This document shows positions 39,248-47,359 of a stretch of 64,000 nucleotides of DNA, one piece after another (the first letter of the stretch is position 1; every line of letters starts with the position of its first letter). Both the position numbers and the translations under genes were made by a program. Source of the stretch: Microbacterium paludicola (GTDB lineage: Bacteria > Actinomycetota > Actinomycetes > Actinomycetales > Microbacteriaceae); the NCBI RefSeq assembly GCF_015235415.1, contig NZ_JADGLL010000001.1, positions 62,001-126,000 on the forward strand, written 5' to 3'. Under the pieces are notes generated by a model, which saw nothing but the letters and a program-made list of their open reading frames with translations, had not been told where the DNA came from and searched no databases.

Positions 39248-39795
39248 GCGGCGCGACGCAGCCGTTCCCGCTGGCGCAGGGTCGCGAGAAGGGGTACGAC
39301 CGCGAGGCGGTCGACGAGTTCCTGGCGAAGGCGCGCGGCACGTTCGAGCAGGGCGCATCCGCCATCGACGCGCGCGCGGTCCGCGAGGTGGCGTTCCCTC
39401 TGCGCCGCGGCGGCTACCAGATCGCCGCGGTCGACGCGGCGCTGGGCCGGATCGAGGACGCCTTCGCGGCGCGTGAGCGTGAGCGCGCGATCGCCTCGGG
39501 CGGCGCCGAGGTCTGGGTCGAGCGGGCGCGCGCGGAGGCGCAGGTCATCCTCGACCGGATGAGCCGTCCCAAGGGCCGGCGCTTCGACCGCGTGTCCTGG
39601 CTCTCGTACGGCTACGCGCCCGACGAGGTGGATCTCGTCGCGGATCGGCTGACCCGCTATTTCGAGGCGGGGGAGCCGGTGACGGTCGAGCAGGTGCGTG
39701 CGGCCGCCTTCCGGCTGGTGCGCGGCGGCTACCGGGAGGAGCAGGTCGACGCGCTGCTCGACGCGGTGGTCGACGTGATGCTCGCGGTGCGCTGA
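39244..39795 (+). CDS. DivIVA-domain-like protein
   Basis: A 183-residue soluble protein with two related halves of the DivI1A type: GREKGYDREAVDEFLAKAR and AVREVAFPLRRGGYQIAAVDAAL in the first, SWLSYGYAPDEVDLVADRL and VRAAAFRLVRGGYREEQVDALL in the second. Such motifs are seen in actinobacterial proteins related to polar growth factors (Wag31). Translational coupling to cdsA suggests a link between membrane lipid synthesis and growth sites. It lacks long coiled coils, so a scaffold role is uncertain. Confidence 0.75.
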   Translation: MSGATQPFPLAQGREKGYDREAVDEFLAKARGTFEQGASAIDARAVREVAFPLRRGGYQIAAVDAALGRIEDAFAARERERAIASGGAEVWVERARAEAQVILDRMSRPKGRRFDRVSWLSYGYAPDEVDLVADRLTRYFEAGEPVTVEQVRAAAFRLVRGGYREEQVDALLDAVVDVMLAVR

Positions 39796-39850
39796 GCGCA
39801 TTTGTCACGAACTGATCACATTCGCGGTGGATTCCCCGGAAGGCCCGGGT

Positions 39851-39865
39851 TAGACTCGGGGAACT
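39851..39865 (+). promoter_or_regulatory. Nearly leaderless promoter for the SLT-domain gene
   Basis: TAGACT (39851-39856) and nine bases to the GTG at 39866; no ribosome site is present. Confidence 0.5.
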
Positions 39866-40690
39866 GTGACTTCCGCCTACGAGACCCGAACCCGGACGGC
39901 AACCCAGATCACGCGCCGTGATGCGCGCGCGCTGACGGCCCGTACCGCCGCCCCCGCGCAGACGCGCCTCAGCCGTCGCCGCGGGGTGCTCAGCGTCTTC
40001 GCGGGTGTCGCCGCGTTCGGCTTCCTCGCCGCGTATCTTGTGCCCACGACGGCCGCGCTTGCCGAGGGCGTCGCGACGTCCAGCTACGACACGGCGCAGG
40101 CCGACGCGCAGGTCTACGTCGCCGCGGCGAATCTGACGCCCGCCGGCAGCGTGCAGTACGGCTCGTACGAGGTCGAGCTCGCGCCTCAGGCCGATGGCGC
40201 ACCGCACCCGAAGGCGCCTGTCGACGAGTGGGTCGCGTACGCCGAGAGCAAGGACATCTCGGTGCCCGAGGGCGCCACGCGCGACGAGGTCATCGCGCTC
40301 GTGGACAAGGCCGCCGAGGAGGCCGCGAAGGCCGCCGAGCAGCCCACCGTCGCCGCAGCCTCCGGCGGCGGGGCCCCCGCGGCCGCTGTCCAGGTGCCGT
40401 TCTACACGGGCGGCGGCTCGAAGGAGCAGTGGATGGCCGCTGCCGGCATCGCCCAGGGCGACTGGGGCTACGTCGACTACATCGTCTCGCGCGAGAGCGG
40501 CTGGAACCCGAATGCGACGAACGCGTCGTCGGGAGCCTGCGGTCTCGTCCAGGCGCTCCCGTGCAGCAAGGTGCCCGGCGGCGGCTACGACCCCGTCGCG
40601 AACCTGACGTGGGCCAACGGCTACGCGGTCGGCCGCTACGGCAGCTGGGCCAACGCGTACGCCTTCTGGACCTCCAACCACTGGTGGTAG
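39866..40690 (+). CDS. Secreted transglycosylase (SLT-like domain)
   Basis: A 274-residue protein with a basic N-terminus and a hydrophobic export segment (about residues 45-66, GVLSVFAGVAAFGFLAAYLV). A linker of about 110 residues contains DEWVAYAESKDISVPEG. The C-terminal 80 residues resemble the lytic transglycosylase fold, with the catalytic-type Glu in IVSRESGWNPNATNASSGACG. It probably remodels peptidoglycan. GTG 39866 follows a TAGACT -10 with no ribosome site. Confidence 0.85.
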   Translation: MTSAYETRTRTATQITRRDARALTARTAAPAQTRLSRRRGVLSVFAGVAAFGFLAAYLVPTTAALAEGVATSSYDTAQADAQVYVAAANLTPAGSVQYGSYEVELAPQADGAPHPKAPVDEWVAYAESKDISVPEGATRDEVIALVDKAAEEAAKAAEQPTVAAASGGGAPAAAVQVPFYTGGGSKEQWMAAAGIAQGDWGYVDYIVSRESGWNPNATNASSGACGLVQALPCSKVPGGGYDPVANLTWANGYAVGRYGSWANAYAFWTSNHWW

Positions 40691-40700
40691 GCCGCGCGCA

Positions 40701-40985
40701 ATGCCACGCTCGCACCGTCGTCGCCGGGATGACCGCGACGACGACTCGCTCGACCGCCTGATCGCGGGATGGCGGCGCACCGAGACCCGGCGCGGCCGCG
40801 AGTACTCGGTGCAGCCGGTCTCCGGCGCCCGCACCGAGAAGAGCTACACGTGCCCCGGGTGCAGCCGTTCCATCGAGATCGGTGTCGCGCATGTCGTCGT
40901 GTGGCGGGAAGACGGCGTCATGGGCCCGGCCGCCGATCTCGCGGCGCGGCGCCACTGGCACACCCACTGCTGGAAGACGGACTGA
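40701..40985 (+). CDS. Small actinobacterial protein with Cys/His metal-site pattern
   Basis: A 94-residue basic protein. The N-terminal third is highly charged (RSHRRRRDDRDDDS). The C-terminal part has CPGCSRSIEIG and, 35 residues later, HWHTHCWK, a plausible zinc-binding C-x2-C...H-x2-C set. Homologues in actinobacteria carry the uninformative label ATP/GTP-binding protein; no P-loop is visible. It sits 10 bases after the transglycosylase gene and 19 before a hydrolase gene. Confidence 0.7.
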   Translation: MPRSHRRRRDDRDDDSLDRLIAGWRRTETRRGREYSVQPVSGARTEKSYTCPGCSRSIEIGVAHVVVWREDGVMGPAADLAARRHWHTHCWKTD

Positions 40986-41004
40986 GGGCCGCGGAGGGAG
41001 ACAC

Positions 41005-41709
41005 ATGGAGATCCGCGGAGCCACGCTGCTGCCGGCACGGCGCGAAGACATCGAGCTTCACACAAGCGACGGCCTCAGCCTCGTCGGTGAGCTCTCGCTG
41101 CCGGCCGACAGGGAACCCGTCGCGACGCTCGTCACGCTGCATCCGCTGCCGACGCACGGCGGCTTCATGGACTCGCACATCATCCGCAAGGCCGCCGCGC
41201 GCCTGCCCGCCCTTGCGGACCTCGCCGTGCTGCGGTTCAACACGCGCGGCACGACGTCGCCACGCGGCACGAGCGACGGACAGTTCGGCGAGGGCGTCGC
41301 GGAGGAGGCCGATGTCGCCGCCGCCATGGCGTTCGTCGCGGAGCGCGGTCTGCCCGACCCCTGGCTCCTCGGCTGGTCGTTCGGCACCGAGCTGGCCCTG
41401 AAGTACGGGCGGCAGCACAACGTCCGAGGGACGATCCTGCTGTCGCCTCCGCTTCACCGCACGACGGATGATGAGCTCCGCGCGTGGGAGGGGGATCCGC
41501 GACCGCTCGTCGCGCTGATCCCGGATTTCGACGACTACCTGCGCCCCGCCGAGGCCGCCGAGCGCTTCTCGCTCATCCCGCACATCCGGCTGATCGATGT
41601 CGCCGAGGGCAAGCACCTCTGGGTCGGCGAGAAGCAGACGTATCGCGTGCTCAGCGAGATCGTGGGCGCGGTCAATCCCGACGCGCTGCCGCTGCCGATG
41701 TCCTATTAG
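41005..41709 (+). CDS. Alpha/beta hydrolase
   Basis: A 234-residue hydrolase. The nucleophile elbow is LGWSFGTELAL, the oxyanion region TLHPLPTHGG, and the late His in EGKHLWVGE. RFNTRGTTSPRGTSDGQFGEG is typical of the bacterial CIB/YeiG-like group. ATG 41005 has GGAGGGAG upstream. The substrate is unknown. Dispersed repeats and a hairpin follow. Confidence 0.85.
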   Translation: MEIRGATLLPARREDIELHTSDGLSLVGELSLPADREPVATLVTLHPLPTHGGFMDSHIIRKAAARLPALADLAVLRFNTRGTTSPRGTSDGQFGEGVAEEADVAAAMAFVAERGLPDPWLLGWSFGTELALKYGRQHNVRGTILLSPPLHRTTDDELRAWEGDPRPLVALIPDFDDYLRPAEAAERFSLIPHIRLIDVAEGKHLWVGEKQTYRVLSEIVGAVNPDALPLPMSY

Positions 41710-41729
41710 CTCGCTTCGCTCGCGCGTCC
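41708..41729 (+). repeat. Dispersed GCTCGCTTCGCTCGC repeat, copy 1
   Basis: AGCTCGCTTCGCTCGCGCGTCC begins within the stop codon of the hydrolase gene and matches 4369-4389 over 17 bases. Confidence 0.6.
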
Positions 41730-41854
41730 CACGCACTCGGGGACCCGCTTCGCGGATTCTTGATTGCTCACGCCCCTCGGCCGCTTCGAGCACGGCTCCG
41801 CCGCGCCCTCGCGTCCTCGCACTGTCGCTGACGCTCCATTGGAGGCGTGAGGTG

Positions 41855-41874
41855 GCGGGCGTACGAACGCCCGC
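41855..41874. terminator. Hairpin between hydrolase and AI-2E permease genes
   Basis: GCGGGCGT-ACGA-ACGCCCGC, a perfect 8-bp stem in a 210-base convergent intergene that otherwise contains only the two dispersed repeats. Confidence 0.6.
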
Positions 41875-41898
41875 ACGCTCGCTTCGCTCGCACGCCGG
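41872..41898 (+). repeat. Dispersed GCTCGCTTCGCTCGC repeat, copy 2
   Basis: CGCACGCTCGCTTCGCTCGCACG shares the 15-base core with the copies at 4369 and 41708. Confidence 0.6.
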
Positions 41899-41919
41899 GA
41901 CGGGCGTGAGGAGGTACTG

Positions 41920-42969
41920 CTAGCGCTCGTTCATGCGCGGGATGACCACCTGGCGGTAGATGATCAGGATGCTCGCCGCGACGGGGATCGCGATGAGCGC
42001 GCCCAGCAGGCCGAGCAGCGCGCCACCCGCGAGGGCGGAGACCACGACCACTCCGCCTGGCACCGACACGGCGCGGCTCATGATGCGCGGCGACAGCACG
42101 TACGCCTCGATCTGCATGTACACGAGGTAGTAGATGGCGGCGATGATCGCCGTGGTGGGGGAGCCGAGCCCCGGGATCAGGCACGTGAGCGCGATGATCG
42201 TCGAACCCGTGAGCGTTCCGACGAGCGGGATCATCGACCCGAGGAACGCGACGACCGCCAGGACCGCGGGGAACGGCGCGCGGATGATGTTCAGGAAGAT
42301 CAGGCTCAGGACGCCGTTGATGAGCGCGAGGCTCACCTGCCCCATGACGTAGTAGCCGACCGAATCGGTGATCTGGTCGCCGAGCGAGACGAACGTCGGG
42401 CGCTTCGACGCGGGCGCGAGCTGATAGATCGAGCGCTTCAGCGACGGCGTCGACGCCGTGAAGTAGATCGTCAGGATCAGGATGATGAAGGCGCCGAACA
42501 GGCCGTTGACCACGCCGAACGTGACGCCGACGAGGCTCTCGCTGATGGTGTCGATGTTGCCGACGAGCCAGTCCTGGACCGTGGTGAACACCTGCGTGAT
42601 GACGTCCTCCTGGAAGTACAGGAGCAGCCACGCTTGGAGGTCCTGCTGCCAGGTGCCGCGCTGGATGATCGCACTCACCGCGTTGATCAGCTCGCCGATC
42701 TGGCCCGCGAGCACGGGCAGGATGATGAGCACGATGCCTGCGAAGAGCCCCAGCACGGCGATGAGCGTGATCAGCACGGCGGCCCAGCGAGGCAGCCGAC
42801 GACGCTCGAGCCACGAGACGACCGGGTCGAGGCCCAGCGCGATGAACAGCGCCGTTCCGACGTAGAGGAGGATCGTCGAGAGGGTCTGCAGGCTCTGCAG
42901 CAGCATGATGCCGAGACCGACGCCGAGGGTTGCCACCAATGCGACCCGGAACGGGTTGTGGATCTTCAC
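41920..42969 (-). CDS. AI-2E family transporter (PerM/YdiK type)
   Basis: A 349-residue membrane protein with about seven to eight helices. The family pattern is seen in TALFIALGLDPVVSWLERRRLPRW, VVAFLGSMIPLVGTLTG and ALAGGALLGLLGALIAIPVAA. Despite the family name, substrates are mostly unknown; TqsA exports AI-2 and others exchange ions. GTG 42969 has GGAGGAG upstream. It is divergent from the 43148 gene. Confidence 0.88.
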   Translation of the reverse strand: MKIHNPFRVALVATLGVGLGIMLLQSLQTLSTILLYVGTALFIALGLDPVVSWLERRRLPRWAAVLITLIAVLGLFAGIVLIILPVLAGQIGELINAVSAIIQRGTWQQDLQAWLLLYFQEDVITQVFTTVQDWLVGNIDTISESLVGVTFGVVNGLFGAFIILILTIYFTASTPSLKRSIYQLAPASKRPTFVSLGDQITDSVGYYVMGQVSLALINGVLSLIFLNIIRAPFPAVLAVVAFLGSMIPLVGTLTGSTIIALTCLIPGLGSPTTAIIAAIYYLVYMQIEAYVLSPRIMSRAVSVPGGVVVVSALAGGALLGLLGALIAIPVAASILIIYRQVVIPRMNER

Positions 42970-43147
42970 GCAGTCTCCTCCGGGATCGTCCTCTGCGGAC
43001 AGTGTCGTGAGGTCAGGATATGGGGCTCGGGCGACCGGTTCCGCGCGCGACCTGCTCCTGGGCGGTTTTCAGGACGCTTCGCTAGTCTGGAAAGTCGAGT
43101 GCCGAGATCCGCCGTACCGATGAGCGGGTCTGTTAGGAGTCGGATTC
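42970..43147. promoter_or_regulatory. Divergent promoter region of the AI-2E and 43148 genes
   Basis: On the plus strand TAGTCT (43083-43088) is a possible -10, and AGGAG (43135-43139) serves the GTG at 43148. No distinct operator is visible. Confidence 0.35.
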
Positions 43148-45076
43148 GTGCGTTTCGTCTGGGCGGTCATCGCCTTCGTGCTCGCGGCCGCGCTGATCGG
43201 CGCCGGAATCGCCCAGCGCACCGTGTTTCTGGGGCCGGACACGGCCACGATGCAGGTCGATGTCCAGGAGGATCAGCCGTACACGCTGATCGATGCGGAG
43301 GTGTTCCGCGCCCACTCCGGCACGCAGACGCTCAAGGTCGAGGGCTCCGAGCAGATCTACCTCGCGTACAGCCGCACCGCCGACCTGGAGGCCTGGCTGT
43401 CCGACGCGCCGTACACGCACGTGACGCTGGATGACGACGGCGAGGCCGTCGCCGAGTCGGTGCCCGCCGCGGAGCCCTCGTGGGAGGGCGACGTGTATCC
43501 GGGCCGCAACCCCGCGGGATCGGATCTGTGGCTCGAGGAGCGCACCGCCGAGGGGTCGCTCAGCACGCCGCTTCAGCTTCCCGAGGACGTCAGCGTCCTC
43601 CTCGCCTCCGACGGCCACGCACCGGCGCCGACAGACATCTCGATCGTCTGGCCGATCTCCAACGCGACGCCATGGGCCGGCCCGCTGATCGTCGCCGGCG
43701 CGCTGATCCTGCTGCTCGGGGTCATCCTGTGGGTCCTCGGGATCCGTCACGTCCGTCGCTCGCGCGGACCCCGCCGCAAGGGCAGCGTCCAGGCCGAGCC
43801 GCGGCGCCGCGCGCTCGGGGCGGGTCGCCGGCGCGGCGCGGTCGCGGCCGCGGAGCCGCGCAAGGAGCTGACCGCCGGGCCCGACGCCGCATCGAGCGAC
43901 GAGGCCGCGGAGGGGGCCGACGCCGCCGACAACCCCGACGCGTCGTCGGATGCGCCGGAGAAGAACGGCGAAGACGAGGCGCCCGGTGGCAGCAGTCGCC
44001 GTGGCGGTCGGCGCGCCCTGCTCGCTGTACCCGTGTTCGGGCTGACGGCGGCGCTTCTCACCGGCTGCTCGCCCGACGCGTGGCCGCAGTTCGGCTCCAC
44101 GCCCACGCCGACGCCCACCGAGACGGTCGTCGCACCGGAGAACCAGCAGGCTCCCGCGCTGACCGACGCGCAGGCGGTGCGGATCGCCGAGGACATCGCC
44201 GCGACCGTGGAGAAGGCGGATGCCGACCGCGATCTCGACCTCGCGAAGACCCGCCTCGACGGCATCGCCCTGACGATGCGCGAGGTCAACTACCGCATCC
44301 GCGGCGACGTCGAGGACTATCCCGCGCCGCTGCCGATCCCCGGCGACAGCGTGCGGATCATCCTGCCCCAGGCATTCGACGAGTGGCCCCGCTCGGCGAT
44401 GCTCGTCGTCGAGGGCGAGGCGACGGCCGAGGGTGAGCAGGCCCCCCCGACGATCATGAACATCACGCAGGCGGACCCGTGGGCGAAGTACAAGGTGACG
44501 ACCGTGGCGAGCCTCGAAGCGGCCGCGGAGCTCCCGAAGCTCGCGCCCTGGTGGCTCGGCGCGGCGCTGGTTCCGCCGGACTCGTCGTTCCTGGCGATCG
44601 CACCGGCCGAGCTTCCCGCCGCCTACGCGGACGTCCTGGCCCACGGCGAGAAGAGCAAGTTCGCACCGTTGTTCGACCTCGAGAGCGACAGCTTCCGGGT
44701 CGCGCTCGAGGACGCGCGCGCGGAGACGCTGTCGAAGTTCCGGGAGACCGGCGCGGAGACGGGCGAGATGACGTTCGAGCAGGGTGTGGGCCCGTCGGAT
44801 CCGACGGCCCTCGCGACGCTCGAGAGCGGGGCCATCGTCGCGGTGACGGTGGACACGCGCATCGTGACGGCCCCGACAGATGAGGGCGTCGTCGTCAAGT
44901 TCCCTGGCAACAAGGGCGTGGTCGCGCTCGTCGGCGAGGAGACCTCATCCACCCCCGTCGTCGAGACCGCGACCAACCAGCTGTTCTTCGCGGTGCCGGC
45001 CCAGGGCTCGCCCGAGCAGATCCGACTGCTCGGCTACTCCTCGGGGCTGCGCACCGCGGAGATCCGCGAGGAATGA
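43148..45076 (+). CDS. Large membrane protein with internal lipobox, unknown function
   Basis: A 642-residue protein. Residues 5-25 are a signal anchor; 26-172 are extracytoplasmic (DVQEDQPYTLIDAEVFRAH); 177-197 form a second helix (GPLIVAGALILLLGVILWVLG). Residues 198-285 are charged and low in complexity (RGPRRKG..., DAADNPDASSD). At 290-307 a third hydrophobic segment ends in a lipobox-like LLTGC (Cys307), followed by a Thr/Pro linker and a 300-residue domain. It looks like an exported protein fused in front of a lipoprotein. GTG 43148 has AGGAG upstream. I do not recognise a function; glycosyltransferase labels on relatives are not supported by visible motifs. Confidence 0.8.
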   Translation: MRFVWAVIAFVLAAALIGAGIAQRTVFLGPDTATMQVDVQEDQPYTLIDAEVFRAHSGTQTLKVEGSEQIYLAYSRTADLEAWLSDAPYTHVTLDDDGEAVAESVPAAEPSWEGDVYPGRNPAGSDLWLEERTAEGSLSTPLQLPEDVSVLLASDGHAPAPTDISIVWPISNATPWAGPLIVAGALILLLGVILWVLGIRHVRRSRGPRRKGSVQAEPRRRALGAGRRRGAVAAAEPRKELTAGPDAASSDEAAEGADAADNPDASSDAPEKNGEDEAPGGSSRRGGRRALLAVPVFGLTAALLTGCSPDAWPQFGSTPTPTPTETVVAPENQQAPALTDAQAVRIAEDIAATVEKADADRDLDLAKTRLDGIALTMREVNYRIRGDVEDYPAPLPIPGDSVRIILPQAFDEWPRSAMLVVEGEATAEGEQAPPTIMNITQADPWAKYKVTTVASLEAAAELPKLAPWWLGAALVPPDSSFLAIAPAELPAAYADVLAHGEKSKFAPLFDLESDSFRVALEDARAETLSKFRETGAETGEMTFEQGVGPSDPTALATLESGAIVAVTVDTRIVTAPTDEGVVVKFPGNKGVVALVGEETSSTPVVETATNQLFFAVPAQGSPEQIRLLGYSSGLRTAEIREE

Positions 45077-45126
45077 TCCGAGACCGGTTGATCGTTGCAT
45101 CGAACGGATCCGTCGAAAGGTGACCG

Positions 45127-46095
45127 ATGGCTGACGCCTCCTCCACGCTGAACGCCGCTGCCCTGCGCGGGGCGGTGGACCTGTCCTCGCTGCGCAACCG
45201 GCCCGCGCCCGCGCAGCCGGCCGCCGGCGGCTCCGCTCCCGCCCAGCCGGGCGCCGCGGGCGCCGCGCCGCAGGGTGCGCTGCCGCTCGTGTTCGACGTC
45301 ACCGACGCCACGTTCGGCGAGGTGCTCGAGCTCTCCCGGCAGGTGCCGGTGGTCGTCGACCTCTGGGCCGAGTGGTGCGGGCCGTGCAAGCAGCTGAGCC
45401 CCGTGCTCGAGAAGGTCGTCACCGAGCTCGCGGGGCGCCTTGTGCTCGCGAAGGTCGACGTCGACGCGAACCCGCAGCTGCAGCAGGCGTTCCGCGCCCA
45501 GTCGATCCCGATGGTCGTCGCGCTCGTGGCCGGCCAGCCGGTTCCGCTGTTCACCGGTGCCGTGCCCGAGGAGCAGGTGCGTCAGGTCTTCGACCAGCTG
45601 CTGCAGCTCGCCGCGCAGAACGGCGTGACCGGGACGGTGCCCGTGGAGGGCGCACCCGCAGAGGCGCCGGCCGAACCGCCGATGCCGCCGCTGCACGCCG
45701 AGGCGTTCGCGGCGATCGAGGCGGGCGACTACCCCCGCGCGATCACGGCATACGAGCAGGCGCTGAAGGAGAACCCGCGCGACGAGGACGCCAAGGCGGG
45801 TCTCGCGCAGGTGAGCCTGCTCGCCCGCGTGCAGGGTGTCGATCTGCAGGCCGCCCGTCAGGCGGCCGCCGACGCGCCGCGGGACGTGGATGCGCAGCTC
45901 GTCGTCGCCGATCTCGACATCGCGGGTGGCCACGTGGACGACGCGTTCGACCGTCTGCTCGAGCTGTTCGCCTCGCTGCCGTCGGAGGAGCGCGCGCCCG
46001 TGCGGGAGCGGCTCGTGGAGCTGTTCGGCCTCGTCGGCGCCGCCGACCCGCGCGTCGTCCGCGCCCGCGGGCAGCTGACCTCGCTGCTCTTCTGA
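45127..46095 (+). CDS. Thioredoxin-domain TPR co-chaperone (YbbN/CnoX-like)
   Basis: A 322-residue protein. Residues about 55-155 are a thioredoxin fold with the active site AEWCGPCKQLSPV. The C-terminal part (about 190-320) is TPR-like (AFAAIEAGDYPRAITAYEQAL, NPRDEDAKAGLAQ, LVVADLDIAGGHVDDAFDRLLEL), the YbbN/CnoX architecture of a redox chaperone. The first 50 residues are a Pro/Ala-rich linker. It begins 50 bases after the 43148 gene and precedes a cysteine desulfurase. Confidence 0.9.
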   Translation: MADASSTLNAAALRGAVDLSSLRNRPAPAQPAAGGSAPAQPGAAGAAPQGALPLVFDVTDATFGEVLELSRQVPVVVDLWAEWCGPCKQLSPVLEKVVTELAGRLVLAKVDVDANPQLQQAFRAQSIPMVVALVAGQPVPLFTGAVPEEQVRQVFDQLLQLAAQNGVTGTVPVEGAPAEAPAEPPMPPLHAEAFAAIEAGDYPRAITAYEQALKENPRDEDAKAGLAQVSLLARVQGVDLQAARQAAADAPRDVDAQLVVADLDIAGGHVDDAFDRLLELFASLPSEERAPVRERLVELFGLVGAADPRVVRARGQLTSLLF

Positions 46096-46114
46096 TCGCC
46101 GCCGGGTCTCGGCC

Positions 46115-47278
46115 GTGACCATCTACCTCGACCACGCCGCGACCGCGCCCCTGCGCACCGAGGCGCGCGACGCGTGGCTCGAGGCGTCGCAGGTCGTCGG
46201 CAACGCCTCGTCCATCCACGGGGCGGGGCAGACCGCGCGGCGCCTGCTGGAGGACGCCCGCGAGCGCCTCGCGGGCGTGCTCGACTGCCAGCCGATCGAG
46301 GTCGTCTTCACCTCGGGCGGCACCGAGGCGGTCAACCTCGCGCTCAAGGGGCTGTGGTGGGCGCGGCCGTCGGGGACGGACGCGATCGTGCTGCCCGACG
46401 GGGAGCATCACGCCACGCTCGACGCCGTCGAGTGGCTGAGCGCTCACGAGGCCGCGCGGGTCGTTCCCGTCCCGCTCGGGGCGACCGCGCGCATCCTGCC
46501 CGATCGCTTCGCGGAGGCCCTGGACGAGGGCACCGCGCTGGCGACGGCGCTCGCGGCGAACAACGAGGCGGGGACGGTCAACGATGTCGCGACGCTGGCG
46601 GCCATCGCGGCTCAGCGCGGAGTGCCGCTGCACGTGGACGCGGTCGCCGCGTTCGGGCACGTGCCGGTGACCTTCCGTCGCTGGCGGGGCGGGGCATCCG
46701 GATCCGTCGGGCTCGTCGCGCTCAGCGTGTCGGGGCACAAGATCGGCGCACCCGTCGGCACGGGGGCGCTCGTCGTCTCCCGCGACGCCGCGCCGACCGC
46801 ACTGCTCCACGGCGGCGGGCAGCAGCGGACGCTGCGGGCGGGTACACAGGATGTCCCGGGCGCGGTGGCGCTGGCGGTCGCGGCCGAGCTGGCGGAACGG
46901 GAACGCGCGGCGGAGACGAGGCGGCTGTCCGGCCTGCGCGACCGCCTCATCGCGGGCGTCCGCGCCGGCGTGCCGGAGGCCATCCTGCTCGGAGATCCTG
47001 TCGACCGGCTGCCCGGCAACGTCCACCTGCATCTGCCGGGTGCGCCGGGTGAGTCGCTGCTCTACCTGCTCGATCGGGCGGGGATCGCGGTGTCCACCGG
47101 GTCCGCGTGCCAGGCCGGGGTTCCGGAACCGTCGCACGTTGTGATGGCGATGGGATACGACGAGCGCGCGGCGCGACAGGTGCTGCGGATCACGCTCGGA
47201 CGCACGACGACCGAGGGGCACGTCGACGCGCTGCTCGCCGCCCTGCCGGACGCATATCGCCAGGCCGCGCACCGCTGA
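46115..47278 (+). CDS. Cysteine desulfurase (NifS/IscS-like)
   Basis: A PLP enzyme (387 aa) giving alanine and persulfide sulfur. Segments: IYLDHAATAPLRTEA, TSGGTEAVNLALKG, ALAANNEAGTVNDVA, the PLP lysine in SVSGHKIGAPVGTGA, and the active cysteine in STGSACQAGVPEPSHV. GTG 46115. Its neighbour mnmA needs persulfide sulfur, so this is probably the dedicated donor for tRNA 2-thiolation, as in many actinobacteria. Confidence 0.93.
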   Translation: MTIYLDHAATAPLRTEARDAWLEASQVVGNASSIHGAGQTARRLLEDARERLAGVLDCQPIEVVFTSGGTEAVNLALKGLWWARPSGTDAIVLPDGEHHATLDAVEWLSAHEAARVVPVPLGATARILPDRFAEALDEGTALATALAANNEAGTVNDVATLAAIAAQRGVPLHVDAVAAFGHVPVTFRRWRGGASGSVGLVALSVSGHKIGAPVGTGALVVSRDAAPTALLHGGGQQRTLRAGTQDVPGAVALAVAAELAERERAAETRRLSGLRDRLIAGVRAGVPEAILLGDPVDRLPGNVHLHLPGAPGESLLYLLDRAGIAVSTGSACQAGVPEPSHVVMAMGYDERAARQVLRITLGRTTTEGHVDALLAALPDAYRQAAHR

Positions 47279-47285
47279 TCCGCAC

Positions 47286-47316
47286 GGTTGCTGAGCGGCC
47301 GGAGCGAGCCGAGGCG
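47286..47316 (+). repeat. Dispersed TTGCTGAGCG-type repeat
   Basis: GGTTGCTGAGCGGCCGGAGC then GAGCCGAGGCG lies between the desulfurase and mnmA. It resembles 29051-29090 (GGTCGTTGAGCGAGGGAGCG) and the complement of the trmD insert. Confidence 0.55.
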
Positions 47317-47347
47317 ATCATCCGGCCCTCGTCCAGCGGTGCCTTCG

Positions 47348-47359
47348 TAGACTGGGACG
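47348..47359 (+). promoter_or_regulatory. Leaderless -10 of mnmA
   Basis: CCTTCG-TAGACT (47348-47353), six bases, ATG. The same CCTTCGTAGACT string precedes ligA. Confidence 0.65.
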
